Positions 34,725-44,509 of a stretch of DNA of 64,000 nt are shown here, one piece after another. Source of the stretch: Trueperaceae bacterium (GTDB lineage Bacteria; Deinococcota; Deinococci; Deinococcales; Trueperaceae); assembly GCA_036381595.1 (NCBI GenBank), contig DASVCN010000012.1:49936-113935 (forward strand). Direction: 5' to 3'. The notes under the pieces were generated by a model. The model searched no databases and was not told where the DNA came from. It worked only from the letters and a program-made list of their open reading frames with translations. Numbering within the stretch: the first letter of the stretch is position 1; each line of letters opens with the position of its first letter. Position numbers and translations under genes: made by a program.

Positions 34725-36200
34725 ATGAACAAGTATCGCGTCCTCATAGTCCTTCTCGCCACCGCCGTCATCGGCGTGGGCCTGGCACAACCGGCGCCAC
34801 TGCCGGAAGACGAGCAGTTCGACCAGCTGGTGGAGGTCAGGACCGAATTCGACGGTGTACCGCTCAGCTCGATGGTAGCGACGCTCGCCCGCTCAGTCGG
34901 CCTCACCCCGATCGTCGAACAGGTACCTGACAATCCGGTCATCTACGACATCGGCGACCCCAAGCCGTTTCGGCAGGTGTGGAACATCGTCCTCACGCTC
35001 AACGGGCTCGACTACCGCCTGCTCGAGAACGACGTGATAGTCGTGGGTCCCACCGCCGCTATCGCCGGTCTGGGTCAGGGGCAGGTAGCCGAGGCTGCCG
35101 CAGATGGCGAGCCGCGTGAGCAGCGCTTCTACCGCGTCAACAACAACCCCAACGATCTCGCAACTATCATCAGCCGGGCCGTTCCCGGCGTCGCGATCGA
35201 AGCGCTCGAGAGCGTGAGCACCCTCTCCGTCACCGCAACGGCCGAGCAGCACGAGCAGGTGCAGCGCACCCTCGACCAGTTCGACACGACCGCCGAAGTG
35301 GTGCCGATCGAACTGCGCACCTACCGCCTCAATCACGCCGACGCTGAGGATCTGGCCGCTGTTCTCGAAGCCACCAGCGGTTCCATCATCAGTGAGGTGA
35401 GCGGAGCCGAGGGCGGCGAGCCTGCTGCCGAGGGCCGCAACTTCCGGGTGACGGCGGAGCCGCGCACCAACAGCCTCATCGTCGCGGCCACCGGGCCGGT
35501 TCAGGCCCGGGTCGCCGAGCTCATCCCTCAGCTCGACGTGCCGCAGCAGCAGGTCAACGTCCAGGTCCGCATCCAGGAGATCAACCGCAGTTCGGCGATG
35601 AACCTCGGCATCAACCTCAACGCCGGCGTCGGGATGTTCACCGCCAACATCCTCGAAACGGGTCTCCGCTTCGTCTTCGACTCGGCCACCGCCCTCACCA
35701 GCCTCAACCTGAACGCGGTGCTCGACGCCCTCGAGACGCAGGGCCTGTCGAAACGCGTCGACGACACGACCATCACCGTCCTCGACAACGTCACCGGCAC
35801 GGTCCAGTCGGGCGGCACGATCTACATCACCATCCCCGGTGCCAACGAGAACATCCAGCGCACCATCCCCTACGGCGTCCAGGTCGACGTGACCCCCCGC
35901 ATCGCGGCCGACGGCAGCGTCACCCTCGACGTCGTGGCTCGGGTCGAGGATGTACTCTCGACCACCAACGACCCCTCATTCCTCGAACTCTCCACCAGGG
36001 CTGTTACCTCGACCGTGACCCTCGAGCCCGGTCAGACGGTGCTCCTCTCGGGCCTGATGCAGAACCAGTTCGTTGAGACGAAGAACCGCGTCCCGATACT
36101 GGGAGCGATCCCCGTGATCGGCGGTCTCTTCGGCACGACCGTCACCGAACAGAACGACACCGAGCTGCTGGTGATCGTCAGCGCCAACGTGCTCGAATAG
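34725..36200 (+). CDS. pilQ: Type IV pilus secretin PilQ
   Basis: The outer-membrane secretin channel for pilus extrusion and DNA uptake. The signal peptide MNKYRVLIVLLATAVIGVGLAQ is followed by N-domains (about 30-230, including RVNNNPNDLATIIS and YRLNHADAEDLAAVLEATSG repeats) and the secretin core, with VQVRIQEINRSSAMNLGINL and the hallmark GQTVLLSGLMQNQFVETKNRVPILGAIPVIGGLFG. At 491 aa it is much shorter than the 757-aa Thermus PilQ, so some N-domains are missing. ATG 34725 has AGGCGG 5 nt upstream; a GTG at 34719 overlaps the preceding stop and is also possible. Confidence 0.93.
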   Translation: MNKYRVLIVLLATAVIGVGLAQPAPLPEDEQFDQLVEVRTEFDGVPLSSMVATLARSVGLTPIVEQVPDNPVIYDIGDPKPFRQVWNIVLTLNGLDYRLLENDVIVVGPTAAIAGLGQGQVAEAAADGEPREQRFYRVNNNPNDLATIISRAVPGVAIEALESVSTLSVTATAEQHEQVQRTLDQFDTTAEVVPIELRTYRLNHADAEDLAAVLEATSGSIISEVSGAEGGEPAAEGRNFRVTAEPRTNSLIVAATGPVQARVAELIPQLDVPQQQVNVQVRIQEINRSSAMNLGINLNAGVGMFTANILETGLRFVFDSATALTSLNLNAVLDALETQGLSKRVDDTTITVLDNVTGTVQSGGTIYITIPGANENIQRTIPYGVQVDVTPRIAADGSVTLDVVARVEDVLSTTNDPSFLELSTRAVTSTVTLEPGQTVLLSGLMQNQFVETKNRVPILGAIPVIGGLFGTTVTEQNDTELLVIVSANVLE

Positions 36201-36223
36201 TCCCTCCCCTTCCGCCTGGAGCA

Positions 36224-36250
36224 GGGCCCGGACCTTCGTCCGGGCCCTTC
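36224..36250 (+). terminator. Terminator after pilQ
   Basis: A perfect 10-bp stem, GGGCCCGGAC (36224-36233) with GTCCGGGCCC (36238-36247), has a CTTC loop and then TTC. It ends the pilus operon before aroK. Confidence 0.7.
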
Positions 36251-36292
36251 GTCATCCGCCCAGCGAGGATCTGGAACGCCAGGCGCTCGTGC

Positions 36293-36298
36293 TAGGCT
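36293..36298 (+). promoter_or_regulatory. -10 box giving a leaderless aroK transcript
   Basis: TAGGCT ends 6 nt before the aroK ATG at 36305, with no Shine-Dalgarno sequence between. Confidence 0.45.
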
Positions 36299-36304
36299 TG
36301 TCTG

Positions 36305-36871
36305 ATGACGGAGGCTGTAGCGGAGCCGCGGCGATACGTGCCCGAGGACCGCTTGGTCACCTGGGTGGCGCTGGCGGGCTTCATGGGTACCGGCAAGAGC
36401 CGCATAGGCTGGGAACTCTCCCGCCGGCTCAGCCTCACCTTCATAGACACCGACCGGGTCATCGAACGCGTCTCGTGCATGAGGATCACCGACATCTTCG
36501 AGGTGTACGGCGAGCAGGTGTTCCGTGACTACGAGACCGAAGTGGTGAGGCGCTGCCTGCGGTTGGAGAACGTGGTCGTCTCGACGGGCGGAGGCACGGT
36601 GGTCCGGAAGGTGAACCGGGATCTGCTCAAGAGCCGGGGGCCGGTCGTCGTGCTTGAGGCGGGGCCCGACACGATCTTCCGGCGCACCCGCCGAACGAGG
36701 CGGCCTCTCCTGGAGATAGGCGATCCGGTCGAGCGTATCAGGCTGCTGATGGAGGAGCGTCGACCCTATTACGACGACGTGGCCTCGGTTCGGGTGTCGA
36801 CCGACGGCCGAGACTCGAGCGACGTGGTCGAGGAGATCGTAGAGAAGCTGGGAGAGTGGGTATCCGAATGA
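36305..36871 (+). CDS. aroK: Shikimate kinase
   Basis: AroK phosphorylates shikimate at the 3-hydroxyl with ATP, step five of the chorismate pathway. The 188-aa P-loop kinase shows Walker A GFMGTGKS (about 25-32), the shikimate-binding FIDTDRVIE (second Asp-Arg), FRDYE, the STGGGTVVR loop, and the LID Arg in RRTRRTRRPLLE. It has about 15 extra N-terminal residues ahead of the core. It is the first gene of a compact aroK-aroB-aroQ operon; the stop overlaps aroB (ATGA). Confidence 0.94.
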   Translation: MTEAVAEPRRYVPEDRLVTWVALAGFMGTGKSRIGWELSRRLSLTFIDTDRVIERVSCMRITDIFEVYGEQVFRDYETEVVRRCLRLENVVVSTGGGTVVRKVNRDLLKSRGPVVVLEAGPDTIFRRTRRTRRPLLEIGDPVERIRLLMEERRPYYDDVASVRVSTDGRDSSDVVEEIVEKLGEWVSE

Positions 36872-37953
36872 GCGACACGGTGGCCGGCGAGAAGAGGGTC
36901 GCCGTCGAGACGGGTCGCCCCTACGAGGTGATCGTGGGCGCCGGTCTCCTGGACAGGGTCGGCCAGTTCGTAACGGAACCGGCCGTTGCCCTGGTGAGCG
37001 ACAGCGATGTGGCGCCCCTTCATGCCGTCGGTGTGCGAGAGGCGCTCGAGGCCGGGGGTGCCGGAGTTCTGGCCGTCACCCTGCCTGCCGGCGAGGCCAG
37101 CAAATCGCTGAGCGAATTCGAAACGCTCGTTCGGGAGATGGCGAGCGCCGGCTTGAAGCGAGACTGCGCGATCGTGGCGGTCGGCGGTGGCGTCGTCAGC
37201 GACCTCGCAGGCTTCGCGGCCGCGAGCTACCTGCGCGGTGTCGCCTTCTACGCCTGCCCCACCAGTCTGCTGGCCATGGTCGATGCCAGTGTGGGTGGCA
37301 AGACGGGCGTCAACCTGCCCGAAGGGAAGAATCTGGTCGGCGCCTTCTGGCAACCGCGGGCCGTGCTTGCCGATGTGAACGCGCTCGCCACGCTGCCCGA
37401 GCCCGTCTTCCGCGAAGGAGCCGTCGAACTGTTCAAGCACGGACTCCTCGCCGACGAATGGCTGCTGGGTGCGATCGACGAAACCGGGTTCGGACCGGCC
37501 GGCGACGCCGAGGTCCTGGCGGAATACATCTACCGATCGGTCCTGGTGAAGGCCAGGATCGTGAGCGGGGACGAGCGGGAGAGCGGAAAGCGAGCGCACC
37601 TGAACCTGGGGCATAACCTGGCTCATGCGCTGGAGGCCGCGAGCTCACACCGCTTGCGTCACGGAGAAGCGGTGGCCTACGGCCTGCTCTTCTCCGCGCT
37701 CCTGGCCCAGGCGCGAGGCTGGTACGACTTCGTCTCTCCAGCCCGGAACCTCCTCGAGTGGCTGCAGCCAGCGCCGCTGCCGAACCGGGAACTCACGGAC
37801 CTGCAGCCTTACCTGGAGCGAGACAAGAAGAACCTTGGCGAGCGGCAGCGATTCGTGCTCATGCGCGCGAAGGAGACCCCGGTGGTAGTGGACGACGTCC
37901 AGCCCGGCGAGTTGGAGAGCGCCTGGCGGCGGCTTCTGGAGGTAGTGTCATGA
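36868..37953 (+). CDS. aroB: 3-dehydroquinate synthase
   Basis: AroB converts DAHP to 3-dehydroquinate with bound NAD and a divalent metal, step two of the shikimate pathway. The 361-aa protein shows the NAD-binding VAVGGGVVSDLAGFAAASYLRGV (about 105-127), PTSLLAMVDASVGGKTGVN, the metal ligand Glu in FREGAVELFKHG, and the two His ligands in LNLGHNLAHALE and RLRHGEAVAYG. ATG 36868 is preferred over the in-frame GTG 36856 because of the ATGA coupling with aroK. Its stop overlaps the aroQ ATG the same way. Confidence 0.95.
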   Translation: MSDTVAGEKRVAVETGRPYEVIVGAGLLDRVGQFVTEPAVALVSDSDVAPLHAVGVREALEAGGAGVLAVTLPAGEASKSLSEFETLVREMASAGLKRDCAIVAVGGGVVSDLAGFAAASYLRGVAFYACPTSLLAMVDASVGGKTGVNLPEGKNLVGAFWQPRAVLADVNALATLPEPVFREGAVELFKHGLLADEWLLGAIDETGFGPAGDAEVLAEYIYRSVLVKARIVSGDERESGKRAHLNLGHNLAHALEAASSHRLRHGEAVAYGLLFSALLAQARGWYDFVSPARNLLEWLQPAPLPNRELTDLQPYLERDKKNLGERQRFVLMRAKETPVVVDDVQPGELESAWRRLLEVVS

Positions 37954-38387
37954 TCCTCGTTCTCAACGGCCCCAACCTGAACCTCCTCGGCAAGCGCGAA
38001 CCCCGCCTCTACGGCCGCACCTCCCTGGCAGATCTTAACGAGCTCTGCTCACGCTGGGCCCGGGAGCTCAAGACCGAAGCCCGCTGCCGGCAGAGCAATC
38101 ACGAGGGGGAGATCATCGAATGGCTGCACGGGGCGGCCGCCGAGGGAGCGGGCGGAGTCGTCCTCAACCCCGGCGGTTACTCCCACACCTCGGTAGCGAT
38201 CAGAGACGCGATCTCGGCCGTGGAACTTCCGGTCATCGAAGTGCACCTGTCGAACATCTTCGCTAGGGAGGCTTTCCGGCACGTCAGCCTCATCTCCGCT
38301 GTGTGCCGGGGCTCCATCGCCGGTCTAGGACCGCTCTCGTACAAAGCCGCCCTGACCGCGATGGTGGCGCTCCTCGCCGAGGAGTAG
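37950..38387 (+). CDS. aroQ: 3-dehydroquinate dehydratase, type II
   Basis: AroQ removes water from 3-dehydroquinate to give 3-dehydroshikimate, step three of the pathway. The 145-aa sequence has the dodecameric type II signatures: ILVLNGPNLNLLGKREPRLYG with catalytic Tyr in LYG, the Arg-containing flexible loop, QSNHEGEIIEWLH, LNPGGYSHTSVAIRDAI and EVHLSNIFARE. Length matches the family. Having K, B and Q together supplies three consecutive-type steps of chorismate synthesis from one transcript. Confidence 0.95.
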   Translation: MILVLNGPNLNLLGKREPRLYGRTSLADLNELCSRWARELKTEARCRQSNHEGEIIEWLHGAAAEGAGGVVLNPGGYSHTSVAIRDAISAVELPVIEVHLSNIFAREAFRHVSLISAVCRGSIAGLGPLSYKAALTAMVALLAEE

Positions 38388-38474
38388 GGGGCAAGCGACA
38401 TTACGAGTCGAGGCGAAGCCGCGCACGTGAAACGGTCGAACACCCGGCCGCTTCGCACCGGGGCCAACGTTCAG

Positions 38475-38535
38475 TGGTCGTCAGCCGCGGAGGAACTCTG
38501 CCGGCTGGTCGTCAGCCGCGGAGGAACTCTGCCGG
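38475..38535. repeat. 31-bp tandem duplication at the 3' end of scpB
   Basis: Two perfect 30-nt copies (38475-38504 and 38506-38535) repeat with a 31-nt period, and a partial third copy starts at 38537. The unit covers the last codons of scpB including its stop, and the second unit lies just beyond the stop. The region shows no other feature up to aroQ. Confidence 0.9.
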
Positions 38536-39036
38536 GTGGTCGTCGAGTGGAGGAAGGTCCTCCAGCGAACGGAGTCCGAACTCGATCAGGAAGCGCTCGG
38601 TGGTGGCGTAGAGCAGAGGCTTGCCCACCACGTCCTTGCGGCCGACGCTCTTGATGAGCTCACGCTCCTGCAGCGTCTCGATGGTGGAACTGCAGGAAGC
38701 CCCGCGGGCGACCTCGAGCTCGCCCCTGGTTACCGGCTGGCGGTAGGCGATTATGGCGAGCGTCTCGAGGGCTGCCGTGGAGAGGCGAGGGAGCGGTGGC
38801 GGGGAGAGCAGTTCGGCGAGTGAGGGCACCAACCCGGGCGCCACCACCAGTCGGTAACCGCCAGCGACCTCCTCGACTACCAGGCCCAGGTCGGCCTTCT
38901 CCAGTGAGCTGCGCAGCGAGTGGATCGCTTCACGCACCCCTTCCGCACCGACTCCCAGGACCTTGCCTATCTCACGTTCGCCCAGGGGCCGGCCGGCGGC
39001 CAGGAGGGCGGCGCAGAGGAGGGCGTCGGTAAGCAC
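38512..39036 (-). CDS. scpB: Segregation and condensation protein B
   Basis: ScpB binds ScpA and SMC to form the bacterial condensin needed for chromosome compaction and segregation. The 174-aa protein has the two winged-helix domains: about 1-80 (ALLCAALLAAGRPLGEREIGKVLG, VEEVAGGYRLVV) and 85-165 (LSTAALETLAIIAYRQPVTRGELEVARG, SSTIETLQERELIKSVGRKDVVGKPLLYATTERFLIEFGL), which is the strongest signature. GTG 39036 lies 7 nt after a TAAACT box. Its last codons are part of a 31-bp tandem duplication. scpA is not in this window. Confidence 0.94.
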   Translation of the reverse strand: MLTDALLCAALLAAGRPLGEREIGKVLGVGAEGVREAIHSLRSSLEKADLGLVVEEVAGGYRLVVAPGLVPSLAELLSPPPLPRLSTAALETLAIIAYRQPVTRGELEVARGASCSSTIETLQERELIKSVGRKDVVGKPLLYATTERFLIEFGLRSLEDLPPLDDHPAEFLRG

Positions 39037-39043
39037 GAGCCTC

Positions 39044-39049
39044 AGTTTA
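39044..39049 (-). promoter_or_regulatory. -10 box giving a leaderless scpB transcript
   Basis: TAAACT on the minus strand is followed by exactly 7 nt and the GTG at 39036. It lies in the 18-nt gap after the minor-pilin operon, so scpB can be transcribed separately. Confidence 0.45.
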
Positions 39050-39054
39050 CCCGT

Positions 39055-39447
39055 TCAGCGCCGCTCCACGATGTGGACTCTCCAGCCTCCACCGGTCTTC
39101 CTGAGCTCGAGCCGGGCGGCGGTGACATACCTCGCTCTCCCCTCCCGACCTTCGACGCGAACTACTGCCGTCGTACCGTCGAGCCGGAGGTATTCGACCA
39201 ACCCGGGAGCCGCCGGGGCCGACTCGGGCAACTTTCCCTCGGCCGAGAGAGACTCGAGCCGCAGGAGCGCCAGGTTCAGGAGGCTGGTCGCCTCTGCTCT
39301 CGCGAGCGCCGCTTCCTGACGGTTCACGACGAGCCTCAGGTCGAAGCTCAGCAGCAGCGTCGTCGCCAACGCCAGGGTGAACAGTGAGGCGAGCGTCAGG
39401 AGCGCTGCGACCAGGGCGACACCCGAAACTACCCGACCAACTCTCAT
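39055..39447 (-). CDS. Membrane-anchored protein at the end of the minor-pilin operon (PilX-like position)
   Basis: A 130-aa protein with one N-terminal hydrophobic helix (about 8-36, SGVALVAALLTLASLFTLALATTLLLSF), then a helical stretch rich in Ala/Glu and a beta-type C-terminus (TTAVVRVEGREGRARYVTAARLELRK). In pilus loci the gene after FimT/PilV/PilW genes is often PilX, a pilin-like protein with a weakly conserved processing site; here G9|V fits only loosely and Glu5 is absent. Its start overlaps the upstream stop (ATGA). Function in the pilus is inferred from position. Confidence 0.65.
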   Translation of the reverse strand: MRVGRVVSGVALVAALLTLASLFTLALATTLLLSFDLRLVVNRQEAALARAEATSLLNLALLRLESLSAEGKLPESAPAAPGLVEYLRLDGTTAVVRVEGREGRARYVTAARLELRKTGGGWRVHIVERR

Positions 39448-40061
39448 GTTTCCACCATCAGCGTCTCCCGTGGCAGGGGGATGGTCAGCTCGCGACTCTC
39501 ACCCCAGGTGAACTCGAGCCTCACCTGGAGCGCGACGACCTCTGCCGGCAGCGCAGCATCGGCCCCCCAGACGCTCCCATCTGCCAGCACCACGCCTGTC
39601 AGATGGAGCCCTCGAACCTGCTGGACCGCCGGCTGGCGCGTCGCTCCCTCCTCCCGCAGGTAGAGGTTCCAGCGCCCCTCGCCGTCCCGCCGAACGTCGA
39701 TTCGGAGCGCTCTGAGGGTCGGCTCCTCGTACCACCTCTCCTCCACGTAACGAACCGTCAGAGCATCGGAAGCGCCGCCGGCACCCCGCGTGATGGCGAG
39801 CGCCGGGCCGCCCAGATCCCGCAGCTCGTTGAGACCGCGGTGGCCTGCCATGCCGAGGTGGTACCCCAAGAGTTCGCTCGCGAGCTCGGCGATCTGACCG
39901 CGATGACCCGCCTCCTCGTTGACCTCGTTCGCCTGCCGGCCGTACAGCTGCGCCTGCGCCGCGGCCAGCAGGAGCATCCCCAACAGCGTGCAGGCGAGGA
40001 GCATCTCCAGCAGGCTCGAACCTGCCTCGCCGCTCCCGCGCGCCCTGGCGCCCGGTCTCAC
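39444..40061 (-). CDS. Minor pilin / pseudopilin, PilW-GspJ-like
   Basis: A 205-aa prepilin. After a short basic leader (MRPGARARGSGEAG) comes the prepilin peptidase site G|SSLLEMLLACTLLGMLLLAAAQ, with Glu at +5 and the hydrophobic helix that inserts in the pilus core. The globular part has long beta segments (LTVRYVEERWYEE, LRALRIDVRRDGEGRWNLYLREEG, LHLTGVVLADG) like PilW/GspJ-class minor pilins. The GTG at 40061 overlaps the previous stop by 4 nt. It probably helps prime pilus assembly or DNA uptake. Confidence 0.75.
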   Translation of the reverse strand: MRPGARARGSGEAGSSLLEMLLACTLLGMLLLAAAQAQLYGRQANEVNEEAGHRGQIAELASELLGYHLGMAGHRGLNELRDLGGPALAITRGAGGASDALTVRYVEERWYEEPTLRALRIDVRRDGEGRWNLYLREEGATRQPAVQQVRGLHLTGVVLADGSVWGADAALPAEVVALQVRLEFTWGESRELTIPLPRETLMVET

Positions 40062-40441
40062 CGCCCGAACCTCACGTGAACCGCCGACAGCGCGAACGAC
40101 CTGCCCTCGTCCTCGGCCTCGACGCTCACCAGGGTGGCGCGGGCGGAACGGCTCGCGTAGCAGACAGGATCCGACGACAGCCGGCACGACTCGGTCTCGA
40201 TCGAGCAGCTCGTGAGTTGAGCGGCCGCACTCCCGGCGCACTCTCCGCCCGAAGGCTCCGGGAGGCTCAGCGCCCGGTACAGCTCTGCCTCCGTGACCGC
40301 CACGAGCCGCCTCACCACAGCCACTCCCCGTTGAGCCCGGAGCGCCTGCGCCTGCAGCATGGTCACAGACAACACTCCGACCGCCAGGAGGCCGCCCGCT
40401 ATCACTACCTCGAGGAGGGTGAATCCGCCCCCCCTCTTCAT
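40058..40441 (-). CDS. Minor pilin / pseudopilin, PilV-GspI-like
   Basis: A 127-aa prepilin with a textbook type IV leader: MKRGGG then FTLLEVVIAGGLLAVGVLSVTMLQ, cleaved at G6|F, with Glu5 in the mature chain. The short globular domain contains four Cys (about 68-94: GGECAG, LTSCSIETESC, DPVCYAS) that could form disulfides outside the cell. The size and leader best fit PilV/GspI minor pilins. It overlaps both neighbours by 4 nt (ATGA and GTGA), so the cluster is tightly coupled. Confidence 0.8.
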   Translation of the reverse strand: MKRGGGFTLLEVVIAGGLLAVGVLSVTMLQAQALRAQRGVAVVRRLVAVTEAELYRALSLPEPSGGECAGSAAAQLTSCSIETESCRLSSDPVCYASRSARATLVSVEAEDEGRSFALSAVHVRFGR

Positions 40442-40926
40442 CGACTCACCTCGGAACGGATCCGGCCAGCGCGGGACACTATCACTCGCGCCTCAACGCG
40501 CCCCTCGTGCAGCTCCATCGTCGTGTTGAAGGCTCCCGAGCCGCTGCAGGTGCGGCCGCTGCCGCTGGGGAGCCAGACGAGGCCCTCGGCCGGTACGCGC
40601 GCGACAGCGACGCCGGGGAACCGGGAGAGTTCGAGGCGCGCGACTTCCTCGCCGGACTCGCAGACGTCGACGTTCCCCGACCGGCCGGCCAGGGTAACGA
40701 AGGAGGCGTCCGCGGGCCTGTAGAGAACCGCAACGGGCAGGCTGCGTGCGATCGCTTCGTGGCGAGCCTGAGCCGTCTGCGAGCGCAGGGCGAGGATAGC
40801 TTCATCTACATGCCGGCGGCCCTGCGAGCCTACGTACCAGGTCGTGAGCAGTCCGGCGATGGCCAGCACCACCAGCAGTTCGACGAGTGTGTAACCGGCA
40901 ACCGGCACGGGCGAGCGGTAGGGCAT
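40438..40926 (-). CDS. Minor pilin / pseudopilin, FimT-GspH-like
   Basis: A 162-aa prepilin: leader MPYRSPVPVAG, then YTLVELLVVLAIAGLLTTW with Glu5 and a 20-residue helix. The following domain (ILALRSQTAQARHEAIARSLPVAVLYRPAD... VDVCESGEEVARLELSRFPG... FNTTMELHEGRVEARVIVSRAGRIR) matches the GspH/FimT pattern, including the C-terminal GRIR strand. FimT proteins bind DNA in some competent bacteria. It is the first gene of the four-gene minor pilin operon, starting 6 nt after a TAGGCT -10 box. Confidence 0.85.
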   Translation of the reverse strand: MPYRSPVPVAGYTLVELLVVLAIAGLLTTWYVGSQGRRHVDEAILALRSQTAQARHEAIARSLPVAVLYRPADASFVTLAGRSGNVDVCESGEEVARLELSRFPGVAVARVPAEGLVWLPSGSGRTCSGSGAFNTTMELHEGRVEARVIVSRAGRIRSEVSR

Positions 40927-40932
40927 GGAGGC

Positions 40933-40938
40933 AGCCTA
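40933..40938 (-). promoter_or_regulatory. -10 box giving a leaderless minor-pilin operon transcript
   Basis: TAGGCT on the minus strand ends 6 nt before the ATG at 40926. The 108-nt gap to the response regulator gene shows no other element. Confidence 0.4.
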
Positions 40939-41034
40939 GATGGCGACGGGATCAGTCCGGCGAAGAGCTTCGGCAGAAGCCGTGGGGTTCCGGGCAGAAC
41001 CGGGCCAAGCCAGAAGGGAACGAAACCGTCGGGA

Positions 41035-41625
41035 TCAGGCGAGTCCCAGCTCGCGGGCGCGTTGCGCCGCGGCTAGCCGATCTCTCACCTCAAGCTTGCG
41101 ATAGACGCCGTTCAGGTAGTCCTTCACAGTCTCCGGGCTCAGGTCGAGCTCGCGCGCCATCTGCTTGTTGCTGAGCCCCTGCACCAGGAGAGCGAGCACG
41201 TCACGCTCTCGCGGAGTGAGCTCGGGAAGTTTCACCGCCGGCAACCAGCCTCGCTCGGGCTCCTCCACGATAGCTCTGAGCAGCCTGGCGAGTTCGGCGG
41301 GACTCGTCTCCTTGGAGAGGTACATCGTGGCTCCCGCGTCCCGAGCGGCCTGGATTATGCCAGGCTCCTCGAAGGTGGTGAGCATCACCACCAGCGGAGG
41401 GTCCTCCATCCGGCGGATCTCCCGGCAAGCTTCGATTCCGTTCATCCCCGGCATGCGGATGTCCATCAGGACCACGTCGAACCGCTCCCGCCGGCAGGCC
41501 GCCACCGCCTCGCGCCCATCCTCGGCCTCCGCTGCCACCTCGAACCCCTGGGCGCCCAAGGCGTAGCCCAGGCCCACGCGGAAGAGCGGGTGGTCGTCGG
41601 CCACGAGGACTCGCAGCTCGCTCAC
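41035..41625 (-). CDS. NarL/FixJ-type response regulator
   Basis: A 196-aa two-component regulator. The receiver domain (1-120) has acidic residues VADDHP, phospho-acceptor Asp55 in VVLMDIRMPGMNG, Thr in VVMLTTF and Lys in YLSKE. The LuxR-type helix-turn-helix (about 132-190) reads LTPRERDVLALLVQGLSNKQMARELDLSPETVKDYLNGVYRKLEV. It is translated from a GTG overlapping the kinase stop, so the pair is coupled. Target genes are unknown; the minor pilin operon lies immediately downstream on the same strand, behind its own -10 box. Confidence 0.92.
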   Translation of the reverse strand: MSELRVLVADDHPLFRVGLGYALGAQGFEVAAEAEDGREAVAACRRERFDVVLMDIRMPGMNGIEACREIRRMEDPPLVVMLTTFEEPGIIQAARDAGATMYLSKETSPAELARLLRAIVEEPERGWLPAVKLPELTPRERDVLALLVQGLSNKQMARELDLSPETVKDYLNGVYRKLEVRDRLAAAQRARELGLA

Positions 41626-42686
41626 CTCCTGTCCGAACCCAGGTAAGCGAGCAGGGCAGTGCCGCGGGGTCCCGTCGACTCGGTGACCAGTCTGCCGCCG
41701 TGGGATTCCAGTATGCGGCGCGCGATGAACAGGCCCAGGCCGGCGCTTCCGGCGCTGTAGCGGGTGCCGGAGATCTCGACCGGCTGCTCGTTGAACGGTT
41801 GAGCGAGACGCTCCAGGGGAGCGGGTAGCCCGGGGCCGTCGTCGGCGATGCGCACCAAGCCGGCGAAGACTTCGACGGTGATGCTCGAGCGAGCGTAGCG
41901 GACGGCGTTGGAGATGAGGTTGTAGAGTGCCCGCTCGAGTTCCGCGGGGTCTGCGTAGGCGTTGGCGCCGCCCTCCACGTGCAGTTCCACTCCACGCTCG
42001 GCGGCGAGCGGCGCGAGTCGGGCGATGACGCGCTTCGCGACCGTCTCCACCTTCAGCTGCTCCCGTGAGAGCGGTACCTCCTCACGATCGAACTTGTGCG
42101 CATCGACCAGTTTCTGCATGAGCGTCACGAGGGCGTGGTTCTCGCGCAGGAGCCGGTCGGCGAGATCGACTCGCTCGTCGCGTCCCAGGTCGTCCCGATC
42201 ACGGATCACTTCGAGCAGGTGGGAGGTGGCGATCAGCGGGGTCTTGAGGTCGTGCATGAGGGTCGCGATGAAGGCCGACCGGTGGCTGTGCTCCAGCTCG
42301 ATCCTGCCCAGGAGCCGGTTGAAGGCGTCCCTCACGGCCCGCACCTCTGCGGGTTCGGCCTCCCCTGGCGCGAGCCTGGCGGTGGCCAGGCGGTCTGCGG
42401 TCGAGGGAAGCGAGGCGACGTCGCGGGAGAGTCGAGTGAGCGGCGCGAGCAGCTCGCGCGAGGCGAAGTAGCCGACGAGGGCAGAGAGTCCGACGACCGC
42501 TACCGCCCAAACGAGGGCGGCGAGCCACAGCTCGTTGGCGACTCCTCCGCCCAAACTAGGTAGTAGCGTCCCCACCGCCAGTAGAGCGTTGGGCAGCGCG
42601 GCGAGCGCTGCTATGGCCAGGGCGATACGGGCCCGGAGGCTGAGACTGAAGCGCACCGGCTTCGTCCTCTCCAGCGCCCTGTTCAC
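41622..42686 (-). CDS. Sensor histidine kinase (HAMP, HisKA-like)
   Basis: A 354-aa membrane kinase. Two helices (about 18-42 and 53-74) enclose only about ten residues, so there is almost no external sensor domain. A HAMP-like region follows (REELLAPLTRLSRDVASL). The dimerisation/phosphotransfer helix holds His145 in FIATLMHDLKTPLIATSHLL. The ATPase domain shows the N box (ALYNLISNAVRYA), G1 (VRIADDGPGLP) and G2 (SAGLGLFIARRIL). The minimal extracellular part suggests sensing within or near the membrane. GTG start, 23 nt after lepA. It probably phosphorylates the coupled NarL-type regulator. Confidence 0.92.
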   Translation of the reverse strand: MNRALERTKPVRFSLSLRARIALAIAALAALPNALLAVGTLLPSLGGGVANELWLAALVWAVAVVGLSALVGYFASRELLAPLTRLSRDVASLPSTADRLATARLAPGEAEPAEVRAVRDAFNRLLGRIELEHSHRSAFIATLMHDLKTPLIATSHLLEVIRDRDDLGRDERVDLADRLLRENHALVTLMQKLVDAHKFDREEVPLSREQLKVETVAKRVIARLAPLAAERGVELHVEGGANAYADPAELERALYNLISNAVRYARSSITVEVFAGLVRIADDGPGLPAPLERLAQPFNEQPVEISGTRYSAGSAGLGLFIARRILESHGGRLVTESTGPRGTALLAYLGSDRR

Positions 42687-42709
42687 CCCGAGCTCCTCAC
42701 CTCAGCGCC

Positions 42710-44497
<1,788 letters not shown>

Positions 44498-44503
44498 CGG
44501 CTC

Positions 44504-44509
44504 ATTCTA
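44504..44509 (-). promoter_or_regulatory. -10 box giving a leaderless lepA transcript
   Basis: TAGAAT on the minus strand ends 6 nt before GTG 44497. Confidence 0.45.
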
